Assembly: GCF_013282725.1 (NCBI RefSeq)
Contig: NZ_CP054043.1
Coordinates: 1,054,001 to 1,118,000, forward strand
Source: Yersinia mollaretii ATCC 43969
GTDB lineage: Bacteria; Pseudomonadota; Gammaproteobacteria; Enterobacterales; Enterobacteriaceae
DNA length: 64,000 bases
Direction: 5' to 3'
This document shows, piece after piece, positions 9,797 to 17,364 of the stretch. The notes under the pieces were generated by a model. It had not been told where the DNA came from. It was given only the letters and a program-made list of their open reading frames with translations, and searched no databases. A program made the translations under genes and the position numbers. Position 1 is the first letter of the stretch. Each line of letters opens with the position of its first letter.

Positions 9797-10115
9797 TATC
9801 GAGCATTACACGTACCGCATTACTTGGTCGGCAGAGGATGCTGAGTTCGTTGGTTTATGTGCAGAATTCCCCAGTTTGTCATGGCTGGCAGGGGATCGTA
9901 TCGAGGCACTGACAGGGATTACCACCTTGGTTGCCGATATCCTGCAAGATATGCAAGCCAATGGTATAACGCCACCAGAGCCCTTAGCCGAAAAGCATTA
10001 TAGCGGGAAATTGGTCCTTCGCTTACCCCCTGAACAGCATCGGCGTCTGGCAATTAGTGCCTCAGAAGAAGGGGTGAGTCTAAATCGTTATCTGTGCGCG
10101 CGATTGGCTGTCTGA
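9789..10115 (+). CDS. hicB: HicB-family antitoxin
   Basis: Antitoxin that neutralises the overlapping HicA and represses the pair. Starting at ATG 9789 (MVNIEHYTYRITW) it has 108 residues. The N-terminal half is the HicB-like partial RNase H fold (ITWSAEDAEFVGLCAEFPSLSWLAGD, cited by its key end LSWLAGD). The C-terminal part, KLVLRLPPEQHRRLAI followed by SLNRYLCARLA, is a ribbon-helix-helix DNA-binding segment of the Arc/MetJ type. The longer frame reaching back to 9756 is inside hicA and has no ribosome binding site. Confidence 0.85.
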   Translation: MVNIEHYTYRITWSAEDAEFVGLCAEFPSLSWLAGDRIEALTGITTLVADILQDMQANGITPPEPLAEKHYSGKLVLRLPPEQHRRLAISASEEGVSLNRYLCARLAV

Positions 10116-10122
10116 ATCGGAT

Positions 10123-10163
10123 TTAACGCCACGGGGTGAGCTTTGTCACTCCCGTGGCGTTAA
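10123..10163. terminator. Long palindrome between hicB and hasB, possible bidirectional terminator
   Basis: TTAACGCCACGGG at the left pairs with CCCGTGGCGTTAA at the right, with an inner GTGA/TCAC pair around a short loop. T-tracts are short on both sides, so it may work as a weak terminator for both converging transcripts or as another kind of palindromic site. Confidence 0.6.
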
Positions 10164-10217
10164 ATCACCAACCTCATGAATTGACTTAATTCATAGCAAT
10201 ACTATTCCTAATGACAC

Positions 10218-11045
10218 TCACCGATTTTTATTTTTGAGATCAAAACTAATGGGTAGCGCCAATGTTATCTGCCCATGTGATAGCAACTCGGTAGGGGGTT
10301 TAGGTAGAGGCTGCGCACGTTTGAGCAGTGCCAGAGCTTCGTGATCTAAAATAGCGACCCCGCTGCTATTGATCAGTTGAGCCGAGAGAACATCCCCCTG
10401 TTTATTGACCACAAAACGAATCGTGGCAGTGCCTTGCTGACGCTGTTTTTTGGCGATAGGTGGATAACGTTTATAGCCCATCAGATGCCCTTGTAAGCGG
10501 CTTCTCCAATTCAATTTAATCTGCTGCATATGCAAAGAATCACTGTTGGTCGCGGCGGCAATTTGTTGGTTCTCACCCGACAGTGTGCTGCTGCTGGTTA
10601 CTGCGGAGGGGGCGGGTTTGCTACGATTCACTGGCGTGTCTTCCATGATGGGCTTGCGCGGCTTAATGACCTCTTTTGGTGTTCGTTTGGCTTTAGTCGG
10701 CTCTTTTTTAACTCTCTCTCGCTCTTTTTCAACGATCAGAACTGCATTGGGTTGTTCTGGGGCGGTCAGCAACTCGCTCACTTGCTCTGGCTGACTTTCC
10801 GCTGGTTCAACTTCCGGTTCGCTGACTGCCTGAGTGATACCCACCACCGGGTTTTGTTCTACATTGGGGGTGAACTCTGGCTCGGCTGACAACCCGAGCA
10901 TCACCGCCACCGGATACGGGTAGGGTGGCGTTACCGCGACAGCGGGAGCACTCAACCACCAAAGCAGATATACATGAACACAACTCGCAAATAAGGCACT
11001 TCCCAACCAAAGTAGAATGCGGTTGTTATTCTGTTGTATTTTCAT
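10218..11045 (-). CDS. hasB: TonB paralogue HasB
   Basis: Energy-transducing protein that couples the proton-motive force (with an ExbBD-type motor) to HasR for heme entry. The 275 residues start at ATG 11045. One N-terminal membrane anchor covers about residues 11-35 (LWLGSALFASCVHVYLLWW). A Pro, Glu and Lys rich periplasmic spacer follows (about 60-150), and then a TonB_C domain ending in a pattern that includes YPPIAKKQRQQGTATIRFVV and SSGVAILDHEALALLKRAQP. It is the last gene of the leftward has operon. A housekeeping tonB is expected elsewhere; the has context is what makes this HasB. Confidence 0.9.
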   Translation of the reverse strand: MKIQQNNNRILLWLGSALFASCVHVYLLWWLSAPAVAVTPPYPYPVAVMLGLSAEPEFTPNVEQNPVVGITQAVSEPEVEPAESQPEQVSELLTAPEQPNAVLIVEKERERVKKEPTKAKRTPKEVIKPRKPIMEDTPVNRSKPAPSAVTSSSTLSGENQQIAAATNSDSLHMQQIKLNWRSRLQGHLMGYKRYPPIAKKQRQQGTATIRFVVNKQGDVLSAQLINSSGVAILDHEALALLKRAQPLPKPPTELLSHGQITLALPISFDLKNKNR

Positions 11046-11105
11046 CAATTAAATCACTATATTCCTTTATCTTTAATGAGTTATGAAAATAACTCATCGC
11101 GACAA

Positions 11106-12446
11106 TTACTCTTCGGCAAACGCGACATACAGACGGTCGGTTAGCGGCTTAAACAGATAATTGAGCAATGATCGCTCCCCAGTACGGATAAAAACATCAA
11201 CCGACATACCCGGTCGGATTTTTAGCGGGGTTTGATTTGTATCAATCGCGATAGTTAAAGGGTAATAGGGTTCTAAAGTTTGTGGATGCTGTATGCGATC
11301 AGCCCCAATACGTAATACCGAGCCGTATAATCGTGGGGTAGTACTTTGATTAAAGGCAGAAAAATTAAGGTCGACCGGTAAGCCCACCATGGCTTTATCA
11401 ATTAGCGCCACTGGCAACTGGGCTTCAACTAACAAGGGCTGCCCGCTGGGAACCAGCTCCATCAATGTTTGCCCACTACTCACCACACCTCCGACAGTGT
11501 GTTGTGCCAGTGCAATAATCGAACCGCTGACGGGGGCGATAATGCGGGTATTGTCCAATTCATACTCCGCAACACTCAAACGTTGCGTTAACTCTTGGGT
11601 ACTTTGCTGCGCTTTGGCTAATTGCTCGCGATTCTCACTTTGATACTGTTCGTGCCGTTGTGAAATATGCTGTTCCGTTTCATCAATGAGCTTATAAGCC
11701 TCCGCGATATCGCTGGCGTCCTGCTCAACTCTGGTACGCAGTGAAATGGCCTGACGCTCCATATCCAATAATTGATTTTTGGCAACATGGCCATTTTTTG
11801 CCAACGACTGCACGCCATCCAATTGCTGTTGGAATAGGTCGAGTTGCTGTTGGTTATTATCCCGCAGCACTTGTAATCCACTCTGCCGACTCTGATGGCG
11901 CGTAATTTGTGCAGATAAACGTGCAATTTCACTCAGTTGAGCTTGGCGGCGATGCTGAAAAAGTTGTTGCTGCAAAACAGTGATACGTTCAACCACCTGT
12001 TGCGCGGGATCCTGAAGCAATGCCTCTGGGAAATGAATCTCAGGTAAATCATGTTGCTCGGCGATTAAGCGGGACTCCTGAGCCAGCGCACTGAGGTACT
12101 GATGCTGTAGATTATCCCGATGACTGCGAATCGCAGTATCATCCAGCGTGATGAGTAACTGCCCTTCCGTGACTTCATCCCCCTCGCCGACATGTAATTG
12201 CTGAATTCGTCCGCCTTGTAACGGCTGGATCACTTTACGGTTTTCGGCAACGACAATGTGCCCCATAACCGCAATTCCTTTATCCAAAGGTGCCAGCCCG
12301 GCCCAAAGTAAAAAACCGATGAAGCCTCCAAAGATCAATAATCCACCTAAGCTAAGATAGCTCCCGCTATCGCTTTGTAATGGGGGTAAGTTTTGCTGTC
12401 GGCTGCCCATATCAGTAGTCAGATCACGACCTGTTTCAGGTAACAT
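11106..12446 (-). CDS. hasE: Type I secretion membrane-fusion protein HasE
   Basis: HlyD/PrtE-type adaptor that links the HasD ABC transporter to an outer-membrane TolC-type channel for HasA export. The 446-residue product has one N-terminal membrane segment (about residues 33-52, LGGLLIFGGFIGFLLWAG), a biotinyl-lipoyl-like piece VIQPLQGGRIQQLHVGEGD, a long coiled-coil hairpin rich in Gln and Leu (about 100-280) and a beta-barrel C-terminus with APVSGSIIALAQHTVGG and IRPGMSVDVFIRTGERSLL. GGAG lies 8 bp before ATG 12446. The gene follows hasD by 35 bp. No TolC-type gene is in the window. Confidence 0.94.
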   Translation of the reverse strand: MLPETGRDLTTDMGSRQQNLPPLQSDSGSYLSLGGLLIFGGFIGFLLWAGLAPLDKGIAVMGHIVVAENRKVIQPLQGGRIQQLHVGEGDEVTEGQLLITLDDTAIRSHRDNLQHQYLSALAQESRLIAEQHDLPEIHFPEALLQDPAQQVVERITVLQQQLFQHRRQAQLSEIARLSAQITRHQSRQSGLQVLRDNNQQQLDLFQQQLDGVQSLAKNGHVAKNQLLDMERQAISLRTRVEQDASDIAEAYKLIDETEQHISQRHEQYQSENREQLAKAQQSTQELTQRLSVAEYELDNTRIIAPVSGSIIALAQHTVGGVVSSGQTLMELVPSGQPLLVEAQLPVALIDKAMVGLPVDLNFSAFNQSTTPRLYGSVLRIGADRIQHPQTLEPYYPLTIAIDTNQTPLKIRPGMSVDVFIRTGERSLLNYLFKPLTDRLYVAFAEE

Positions 12447-12481
12447 CGGTTATCTCCCATCCGTGGTATATCTCATTAATG

Positions 12482-14302
12482 TCATGATTTTTGTGATGCC
12501 GTGCGGGCTGATGCGATACCATATGACATGTCGCTACCCCAACTCTTTTTACTATTGAATGCTTTTACATCAGCGTTGACCTTGGACTTGTCCTGCCCCT
12601 TAACGCTTTGTAAAACCGCCTCAGTACGATCAAACAGTTCCATTCGGCCATTATTGAGCAATAGCAAATAGTCACTACCGGATAATAACTCTGGCTTATG
12701 GGTGATCATCACGATGGTGCTGCCCTGCTGTTTGAGTTGGATGATGCTATTCAGTAAGGCTTTTTCACCCTCTTTATCCAGACTGGCATTGGGTTCATCC
12801 AGCACAATAAGTCGTGGTATGCCGTACATGGCCCGCGCCAAAGCAATACGCTGGCGTTGACCGCCGGATAGCCCTTCGCCGCCATCCCCTAGCTGAGTAT
12901 CATAGCCTTGCGGCATATGCAGAATGAGATCGTGCACATCCGCGAACTGCGCTGCTGCGATCACTTTTTTGGTATCAACCGGGCCAAAGCGCGAGATATT
13001 TTCAGCAATCGACCCACGAAATAGCTGGATATCTTGCGGCAGGTAACCAATAAATTCCCCTAAGCGGGTTTTATCCCATTGCGCAAGATTGGCACTGTCT
13101 AAGCGAACTGAGCCGCTAAAGGCGGGTTTACATGCTACCAATAGTTTCGCCAAGGTAGATTTACCACTACCCGACGGCCCCAAAACACCAAGGACATCAC
13201 CGGGTTGCAACTCAAAATTGATGGCCTGTAACACCGGAATATGGGTGCCAGGTTTACAAACGGTTAGCTGTGTCACACTCAATTTCCCCGTTGGGGGAGA
13301 GAGATGCATACCCGTCTGTTCGGGTGGGTGCTGCGCCAATAAGTCAGAGAGTCGTTGATAAGCCAATCGGGCATGACTCCACTGTTTCCAGACCGCAATT
13401 AATTGATCAATTGGGCTTAATACCCGCCCAATTAAGATAGAACCCGCAATCATGACGCCCGCCGTAATTGCGCCATCAATAACCAACAATGCGCCCAGAC
13501 CTAGCATCATTGATTGCAGCGCCTGACGGCTGGATTTAGATAAGGCGGTGACGCGACTACTTTTATCGCTGGCAATATTTTGTTGATAGAGGAAATGTGA
13601 ATGCTGCTTAAGCCAGCGTTCGCGCATGGCTTTTAGCATCCCCATCGCTTCAATGGCATCGGCGTTACGCAAATTCGCATTGGCTTGTTGAGTGGCCTGT
13701 GAGGTGATGTTTGATGCTTCTTTCAGTGGTTTTTTACATACCCAATGATTAAGCCATGCCAGAAAAATAAGCATACAAGCACCTGCCGCAGCCAATGCGC
13801 CTAACCATGGATGGAGCAGAAAAATGACAAACAGATAAAATGGGAACCAAGGTGCATCGAAGAAGGCGAAAAGTGCGTTGCCGGTGGCAAATTGACGCAA
13901 AGCTGTTAGGTCATTCAATGCTTGAGCTGCTGGAGTTTTATGACCCATCAGTTGTGAGGCAAATGCAGCATTAAATACCTGCTGATTAAGTTGCATATCA
14001 ATGCGAGTTCCCAAACGGATAACCACCGCACTTCGAACCCACTCTAAAAGCCCAATAAATACAAATATACCCAGCACCAATATAGTGAGCATCAATAATG
14101 TCATGGTATTCGCTGACGCAAGAACACGGTCATAAACCTGCAACATATAAATAGCAGGGGCAAGCATCAATAAATTTATTACCGCTGTAAATAACCCAAT
14201 ACCCCAAAGGTTTTTTTTGTGATGGGTGAGAACGGAGAGAATAGTCGGTGAAGATGATGAAAAACCGGTATTATTACTTGATTCCATGGCGTCCATTTCC
14301 AT
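12482..14302 (-). CDS. hasD: Type I secretion ABC transporter HasD
   Basis: Inner-membrane ABC exporter of the PrtD/HasD class that recognises the C-terminal signal of HasA. The membrane domain (about residues 30-320) contains INLLMLAPAIYMLQVYDRVL, typical of the family, and there is no C39 peptidase domain. The nucleotide-binding domain has Walker A GPSGSGKSTLAKLL (near 373), Q-loop GYLPQDIQLFRGS, signature LSGGQRQRIALARAM and Walker B RLIVLDEPNASLD. The start is uncertain: ATGs at 14302, 14296 and 14287 are in frame and none has a strong ribosome binding site. Five hasA genes upstream suggest that it exports several substrates. Confidence 0.95.
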   Translation of the reverse strand: MEMDAMESSNNTGFSSSSPTILSVLTHHKKNLWGIGLFTAVINLLMLAPAIYMLQVYDRVLASANTMTLLMLTILVLGIFVFIGLLEWVRSAVVIRLGTRIDMQLNQQVFNAAFASQLMGHKTPAAQALNDLTALRQFATGNALFAFFDAPWFPFYLFVIFLLHPWLGALAAAGACMLIFLAWLNHWVCKKPLKEASNITSQATQQANANLRNADAIEAMGMLKAMRERWLKQHSHFLYQQNIASDKSSRVTALSKSSRQALQSMMLGLGALLVIDGAITAGVMIAGSILIGRVLSPIDQLIAVWKQWSHARLAYQRLSDLLAQHPPEQTGMHLSPPTGKLSVTQLTVCKPGTHIPVLQAINFELQPGDVLGVLGPSGSGKSTLAKLLVACKPAFSGSVRLDSANLAQWDKTRLGEFIGYLPQDIQLFRGSIAENISRFGPVDTKKVIAAAQFADVHDLILHMPQGYDTQLGDGGEGLSGGQRQRIALARAMYGIPRLIVLDEPNASLDKEGEKALLNSIIQLKQQGSTIVMITHKPELLSGSDYLLLLNNGRMELFDRTEAVLQSVKGQDKSKVNADVKAFNSKKSWGSDMSYGIASARTASQKS

Positions 14303-14424
14303 ACAAATACAGAGGCTTTCGTGATTGATTTAACTTTATGCATAATGTCTATTTGATTTATTAGAATGCAATATTTATCAGAGCACACTCATTTTCAGTC
14401 TTAATGAGCTCAGAGGGAGAATAT

Positions 14425-14479
14425 TAATCACCGCCAATAAAAAAATTAATATCCCCAAAAAAACATGGCGGTGATATTT
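14425..14479 (-). promoter_or_regulatory. Hairpin between the last hasA and hasD
   Basis: AATCACCGCCA (14426-14436) pairs with TGGCGGTGATATT (14466-14478) across an A/T-rich loop. In the leftward transcript it lies about 70 nt after hasA5 and 120 nt before hasD. Such a stem can act as a partial terminator or as a 3' stabiliser that keeps hemophore mRNA more abundant than exporter mRNA, a pattern known from has and prt type loci. The role here is inferred. Confidence 0.6.
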
Positions 14480-14549
14480 TGCCCAACTCAATAGCATTTA
14501 ATCTGAAGATCATTTCCTGATGACTATTTTAGGCAACCTATAAGATATT

Positions 14550-15161
14550 TTAGGCGGCTAATAAGATAATAGTGACGTCAGTTCCATCAGCCATACCTAC
14601 AGTGTTAATAATGATTGGCGCATCGGCTAAAACTTCACTCGTCATATCGAACTGACTAGCGATAGCCATATCTTTCAGTGGTGTATTGATATCAATACCT
14701 TTGGCTTGGAGCACGTCCAGCAATGGGGTTGCATTGCCACACATCAACCCATAGATGACCTTGTGTGTCTCACCCTGTTGGTTCTCTGCCATCGTTTTGG
14801 TGGCATCATATTCACCAATAATATCTAGCCCGCTTAATATCAGTTGCCGCTCATCAAGCTGTTGACTATTAACGCCAAAGTCATAGTGATCACCCAGATC
14901 CAAGTTTTCAATTTTACCGTAGAAAATACAGGGCTGGGCAGCGCAACGTATACTCCCTTGGACAACCATTGCCGCCTCAGTTCCATGAGAGCTACCCACG
15001 GTATATTGATTGTGAGAATCACCAACAAAGTCGCCCGTAAAGGTGCCATAATCTTTCCATTCTGCCTGCCTTATATCACCATTTTTCGTCGCCCATGCTT
15101 GAGTATAAGAAGAGAGGGTAGAATCAGCGAACTTACTATTATATTGAATTGTTACTGTCAT
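14550..15161 (-). CDS. HasA-like secreted protein, copy 5, with Cys replacing both heme-loop ligands
   Basis: Fifth HasA paralogue, 203 residues, with no N-terminal signal peptide; the C-terminal end TIILLAA is a type I (HasDE) secretion signal. The fold-defining stretches NSKFADSTLSSYTQ, YTVGSSHGTEAAM and LSGLDIIGEYDATKT are present. In the heme loop, copy 1 reads Y-A-F-A-A-H and this copy reads C-A-A-Q-P-C in the same frame and spacing: Cys73 stands for the iron-binding Tyr and Cys78 for its His partner (segment GSIRCAAQPCIFYGKI). A third Cys lies in GLMCGNATP. Residue 32 is Gln. It may bind heme through thiolate, form a disulfide, bind a metal, or not bind heme. It is the copy nearest hasD. 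Confidence 0.88.
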   Translation of the reverse strand: MTVTIQYNSKFADSTLSSYTQAWATKNGDIRQAEWKDYGTFTGDFVGDSHNQYTVGSSHGTEAAMVVQGSIRCAAQPCIFYGKIENLDLGDHYDFGVNSQQLDERQLILSGLDIIGEYDATKTMAENQQGETHKVIYGLMCGNATPLLDVLQAKGIDINTPLKDMAIASQFDMTSEVLADAPIIINTVGMADGTDVTIILLAA

Positions 15162-15188
15162 AATAAAATCCTCTTCTGTCTTTGCCGT

Positions 15189-15785
15189 TTAGGCCGCTAT
15201 TAACATTGCCGAGTCGAAATCATCAGTCATACCAATTGTGCCAATAATTGGCGCATCAGCTTGAACTTCACTCGGAGAATCAAATAGACTGGCGATAGCC
15301 AGATCTTTCAGTGGCGTATTGATATCAATACCTTTGGTCTGGAGTATTTCCAGCAATGGGGTGGCATTACCGCACATTAAGCCATAAATAATCTTGTGTG
15401 TTTCACCCTGTTCATTCTCTGCCATCGTTTTAGTAGCATCATATTCGCTGGTAATATCAAGCCCACTTAATTTCAGTTGCCGCTCATCAAGCTGCTGACT
15501 AACAATATCAAAATCATAGTGATCACCCAGTTCCAAGTTTTCAATTTTGCCATAATAAACGACAGCAGAACGTATATTACCTTGCACAATCATTGCAGCC
15601 TCAGTTCCATGAGAGCTACCCACTACATATTGGTTCTGAAAATCACTAACAAAATCACCATAAAAAGAGCCAAGATATTTATGTTCTATCTCTCTTATAT
15701 CACCATTTCTCGTCGTCCACATTTGAGTATAAGAAGAGAGGGTAGAATCAGCGAATTCGCTACTATATTGAATAGTGACTGTCAT
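15189..15785 (-). CDS. HasA-like secreted protein, copy 4, with shortened heme loop
   Basis: Fourth HasA paralogue, 198 residues, close relative of copy 5 in its N-terminal (IQYSSEFADSTLSSYTQ) and middle (GDHYDF, QQLDERQLKLSGLDI) parts. The C-terminal signal SAMLIAA is kept. The segment that holds the iron-binding Tyr and His in classical HasA is cut by three residues compared with copy 5 and reads GNIRSAVVYYGKI, so neither ligand is in place; the two Tyr belong to the strand after the loop. Copy 5 has Cys where this has Ser73. It is 27 bp from each neighbour. It is intact and has a ribosome binding site, so it is not an obvious pseudogene. Its ligand is unknown. Confidence 0.87.
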   Translation of the reverse strand: MTVTIQYSSEFADSTLSSYTQMWTTRNGDIREIEHKYLGSFYGDFVSDFQNQYVVGSSHGTEAAMIVQGNIRSAVVYYGKIENLELGDHYDFDIVSQQLDERQLKLSGLDITSEYDATKTMAENEQGETHKIIYGLMCGNATPLLEILQTKGIDINTPLKDLAIASLFDSPSEVQADAPIIGTIGMTDDFDSAMLIAA

Positions 15786-15812
15786 AATAAAATCCTTTTC
15801 TGTTTTTACCGT

Positions 15813-16484
15813 TTAGGCCGCCATTAACATGGCCGAGTCAAAATCATCAGTAATACCAATTGCATCAATGACTGGTGCATCAGTCAGAACTTCACTCGTC
15901 GTATCAAACGGACTAGCAATCGCCATCTCTTTCAGTGGGGTATTGATCTTAATACCTTTGCTCTTGAGTATTTCCAGTAATGGATCAGCATCGCCCCGCA
16001 TCAAACCATCAATGACCTTATGCACCTCACCTTGTTGGTTCTCTGCCGTTGTCTTGTTCGAATCAAACTCACTGGTAATATCCAACCCGCTCAATTTCAG
16101 TCTCGCTACCTCAACCTGTTTAATAAACTCTCCAGGAATTGGCATCAAGCCGTCACCCAATGTCACGCTATCTATTTTTCCTGAGAAAGTCTTATTATGA
16201 CGATAACTCAGTATCGATGACTTTAGATCTCCTTCCACTATCGTCACTGCATCATTTACCGTTACTGCGTCATTTTCAGTAGCACTATCAACTAATATAT
16301 ATTGGTACCCGCTGTAATCACCGCTGTTAACAGTTGCAGTGAAGTCAACATACATTTTAGCTAATACTTGTGGCTGTGTTGTCTCTGTTATATTACCTAT
16401 GTTTACACTACTATTCTTAACACAATTAGCGAGTGTACAATTTTCGTGATCTGAACTGCTATATTTGATCGATATATTGGTCAT
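15813..16484 (-). CDS. HasA-like secreted protein, copy 3, with enlarged loop and divergent N-terminus
   Basis: Third paralogue and the longest, 223 residues. The first 90 residues diverge strongly from copy 1 and include an inserted stretch with repeated NDAVT; two Cys occur near residues 16 and 21. From residue 100 onward it is a normal HasA (FSGKIDSVTLGDGL, LKLSGLDITSEFDSNKT, GLMRGDADPLLEILKSKGI) and it ends in SAMLMAA. The loop reads SSILSYRHNKTF: it is longer than in copy 2, the position of the ligand His is Lys98, and Tyr94 and His96 are nearby but displaced. Heme binding through Tyr94 is possible but cannot be assumed. Confidence 0.86.
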   Translation of the reverse strand: MTNISIKYSSSDHENCTLANCVKNSSVNIGNITETTQPQVLAKMYVDFTATVNSGDYSGYQYILVDSATENDAVTVNDAVTIVEGDLKSSILSYRHNKTFSGKIDSVTLGDGLMPIPGEFIKQVEVARLKLSGLDITSEFDSNKTTAENQQGEVHKVIDGLMRGDADPLLEILKSKGIKINTPLKEMAIASPFDTTSEVLTDAPVIDAIGITDDFDSAMLMAA

Positions 16485-16519
16485 AAAAATATCCTTTTCT
16501 ATCTGACTTTATTAACTCA

Positions 16520-17161
16520 TTAGGCCGCCATTAATATTTCGGCGCTATCAGATGTGCCGACGGTATCAACGACGGGTATATCGGCCATAACTTCGTTAGT
16601 CGCACTAAATTGGCTGGCGATTGCCAGATCTTTCAGTGGCGTATTGATATCAACACCTCTGGCCTGAAGTATTTCTAGTAATGGTTCGGCATTACCCCGA
16701 ATCAAACCATCAATGACTTTATGAACCTCACCCTGGTGGTTCTCTGTTATTGTTTTGCCTGCATCAAATTCACTGGAAATGCCCAACCCGCTCAATTTTA
16801 GTTGCGATTCATCAAGCTGTTTACCCATTCCATCAGGATTAGGGTTCAAGTCTTTACCCAGCATCAAACTCTCTATCTTGCCGTAAAAGGTATACTGAGG
16901 TGTATGGGAGTAGAATAAACTCCCTTCGACAATAATATCAGTGTTACTTTTGCAACTGGTGCCTGCATCAATGCCAATAAAATCGTAACCTACCGCATCG
17001 TCAGAAGAGTCATCACACATGCTGGCTAATGCCTGTGCTTCTTTTGTCTCCGTTGTATCATTACTTATTGTCTCTTTTCTATTCTTTACTTTCAGGGTCT
17101 GACTATAACTCGCGAGGGTAGCACTTCCTAATGGAGCATTAAATTGAATGCTTACGGTCAT
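16520..17161 (-). CDS. HasA-like secreted protein, copy 2, with the loop His changed to Tyr
   Basis: Second paralogue, 213 residues, ending in the secretion signal AEILMAA. The segment GSLFYSHTPQYTFYGKI keeps the Tyr ligand (Tyr84, equivalent to Tyr75 of Serratia HasA), but the His that supports it is replaced by Tyr90; His86 lies two residues after Tyr84. The stretch of residues 22-70 differs from copy 1, is hydrophilic and includes Cys49 and Cys70, and the region around residue 32 has no His. Downstream motifs LSGLGISSEFDAGKT and GLIRGNAEPLLEILQARGV are typical. It begins the cluster of four variant copies after a 203-bp spacer with a hairpin. Confidence 0.87.
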   Translation of the reverse strand: MTVSIQFNAPLGSATLASYSQTLKVKNRKETISNDTTETKEAQALASMCDDSSDDAVGYDFIGIDAGTSCKSNTDIIVEGSLFYSHTPQYTFYGKIESLMLGKDLNPNPDGMGKQLDESQLKLSGLGISSEFDAGKTITENHQGEVHKVIDGLIRGNAEPLLEILQARGVDINTPLKDLAIASQFSATNEVMADIPVVDTVGTSDSAEILMAA

Positions 17162-17264
17162 AAATAATATCCTTTTTAAATAAAAAATATTACTCGTTGC
17201 TGAGTAATACCCCGATATTCATATTTAAAAACAATATAGATAACACAATCACAATTAGGTATTA

Positions 17265-17320
17265 AATAATGTGAGCCACCGCCGTAGCCAATATACCAGA
17301 GTGCGGCGGTGGCGCATTTA
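17265..17320 (-). promoter_or_regulatory. Strong hairpin between hasA1 and hasA2
   Basis: GCCACCGCCG (17275-17284) pairs perfectly with CGGCGGTGGC (17304-17313), with a loop of 19 nt. On the minus strand it lies about 50 nt after the hasA1 stop and has no long T-tract (TTAAATCACC... nearby is AT-rich). Its stem resembles the CACCGCC stem after hasA5. It probably protects the hasR-hasA1 part of the mRNA or partly stops transcription before the variant copies. Confidence 0.65.
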
Positions 17321-17364
17321 CTACCTAGTCAGAAAATCCTTTTCTGTCTGGCTTTCTTAGGCAC

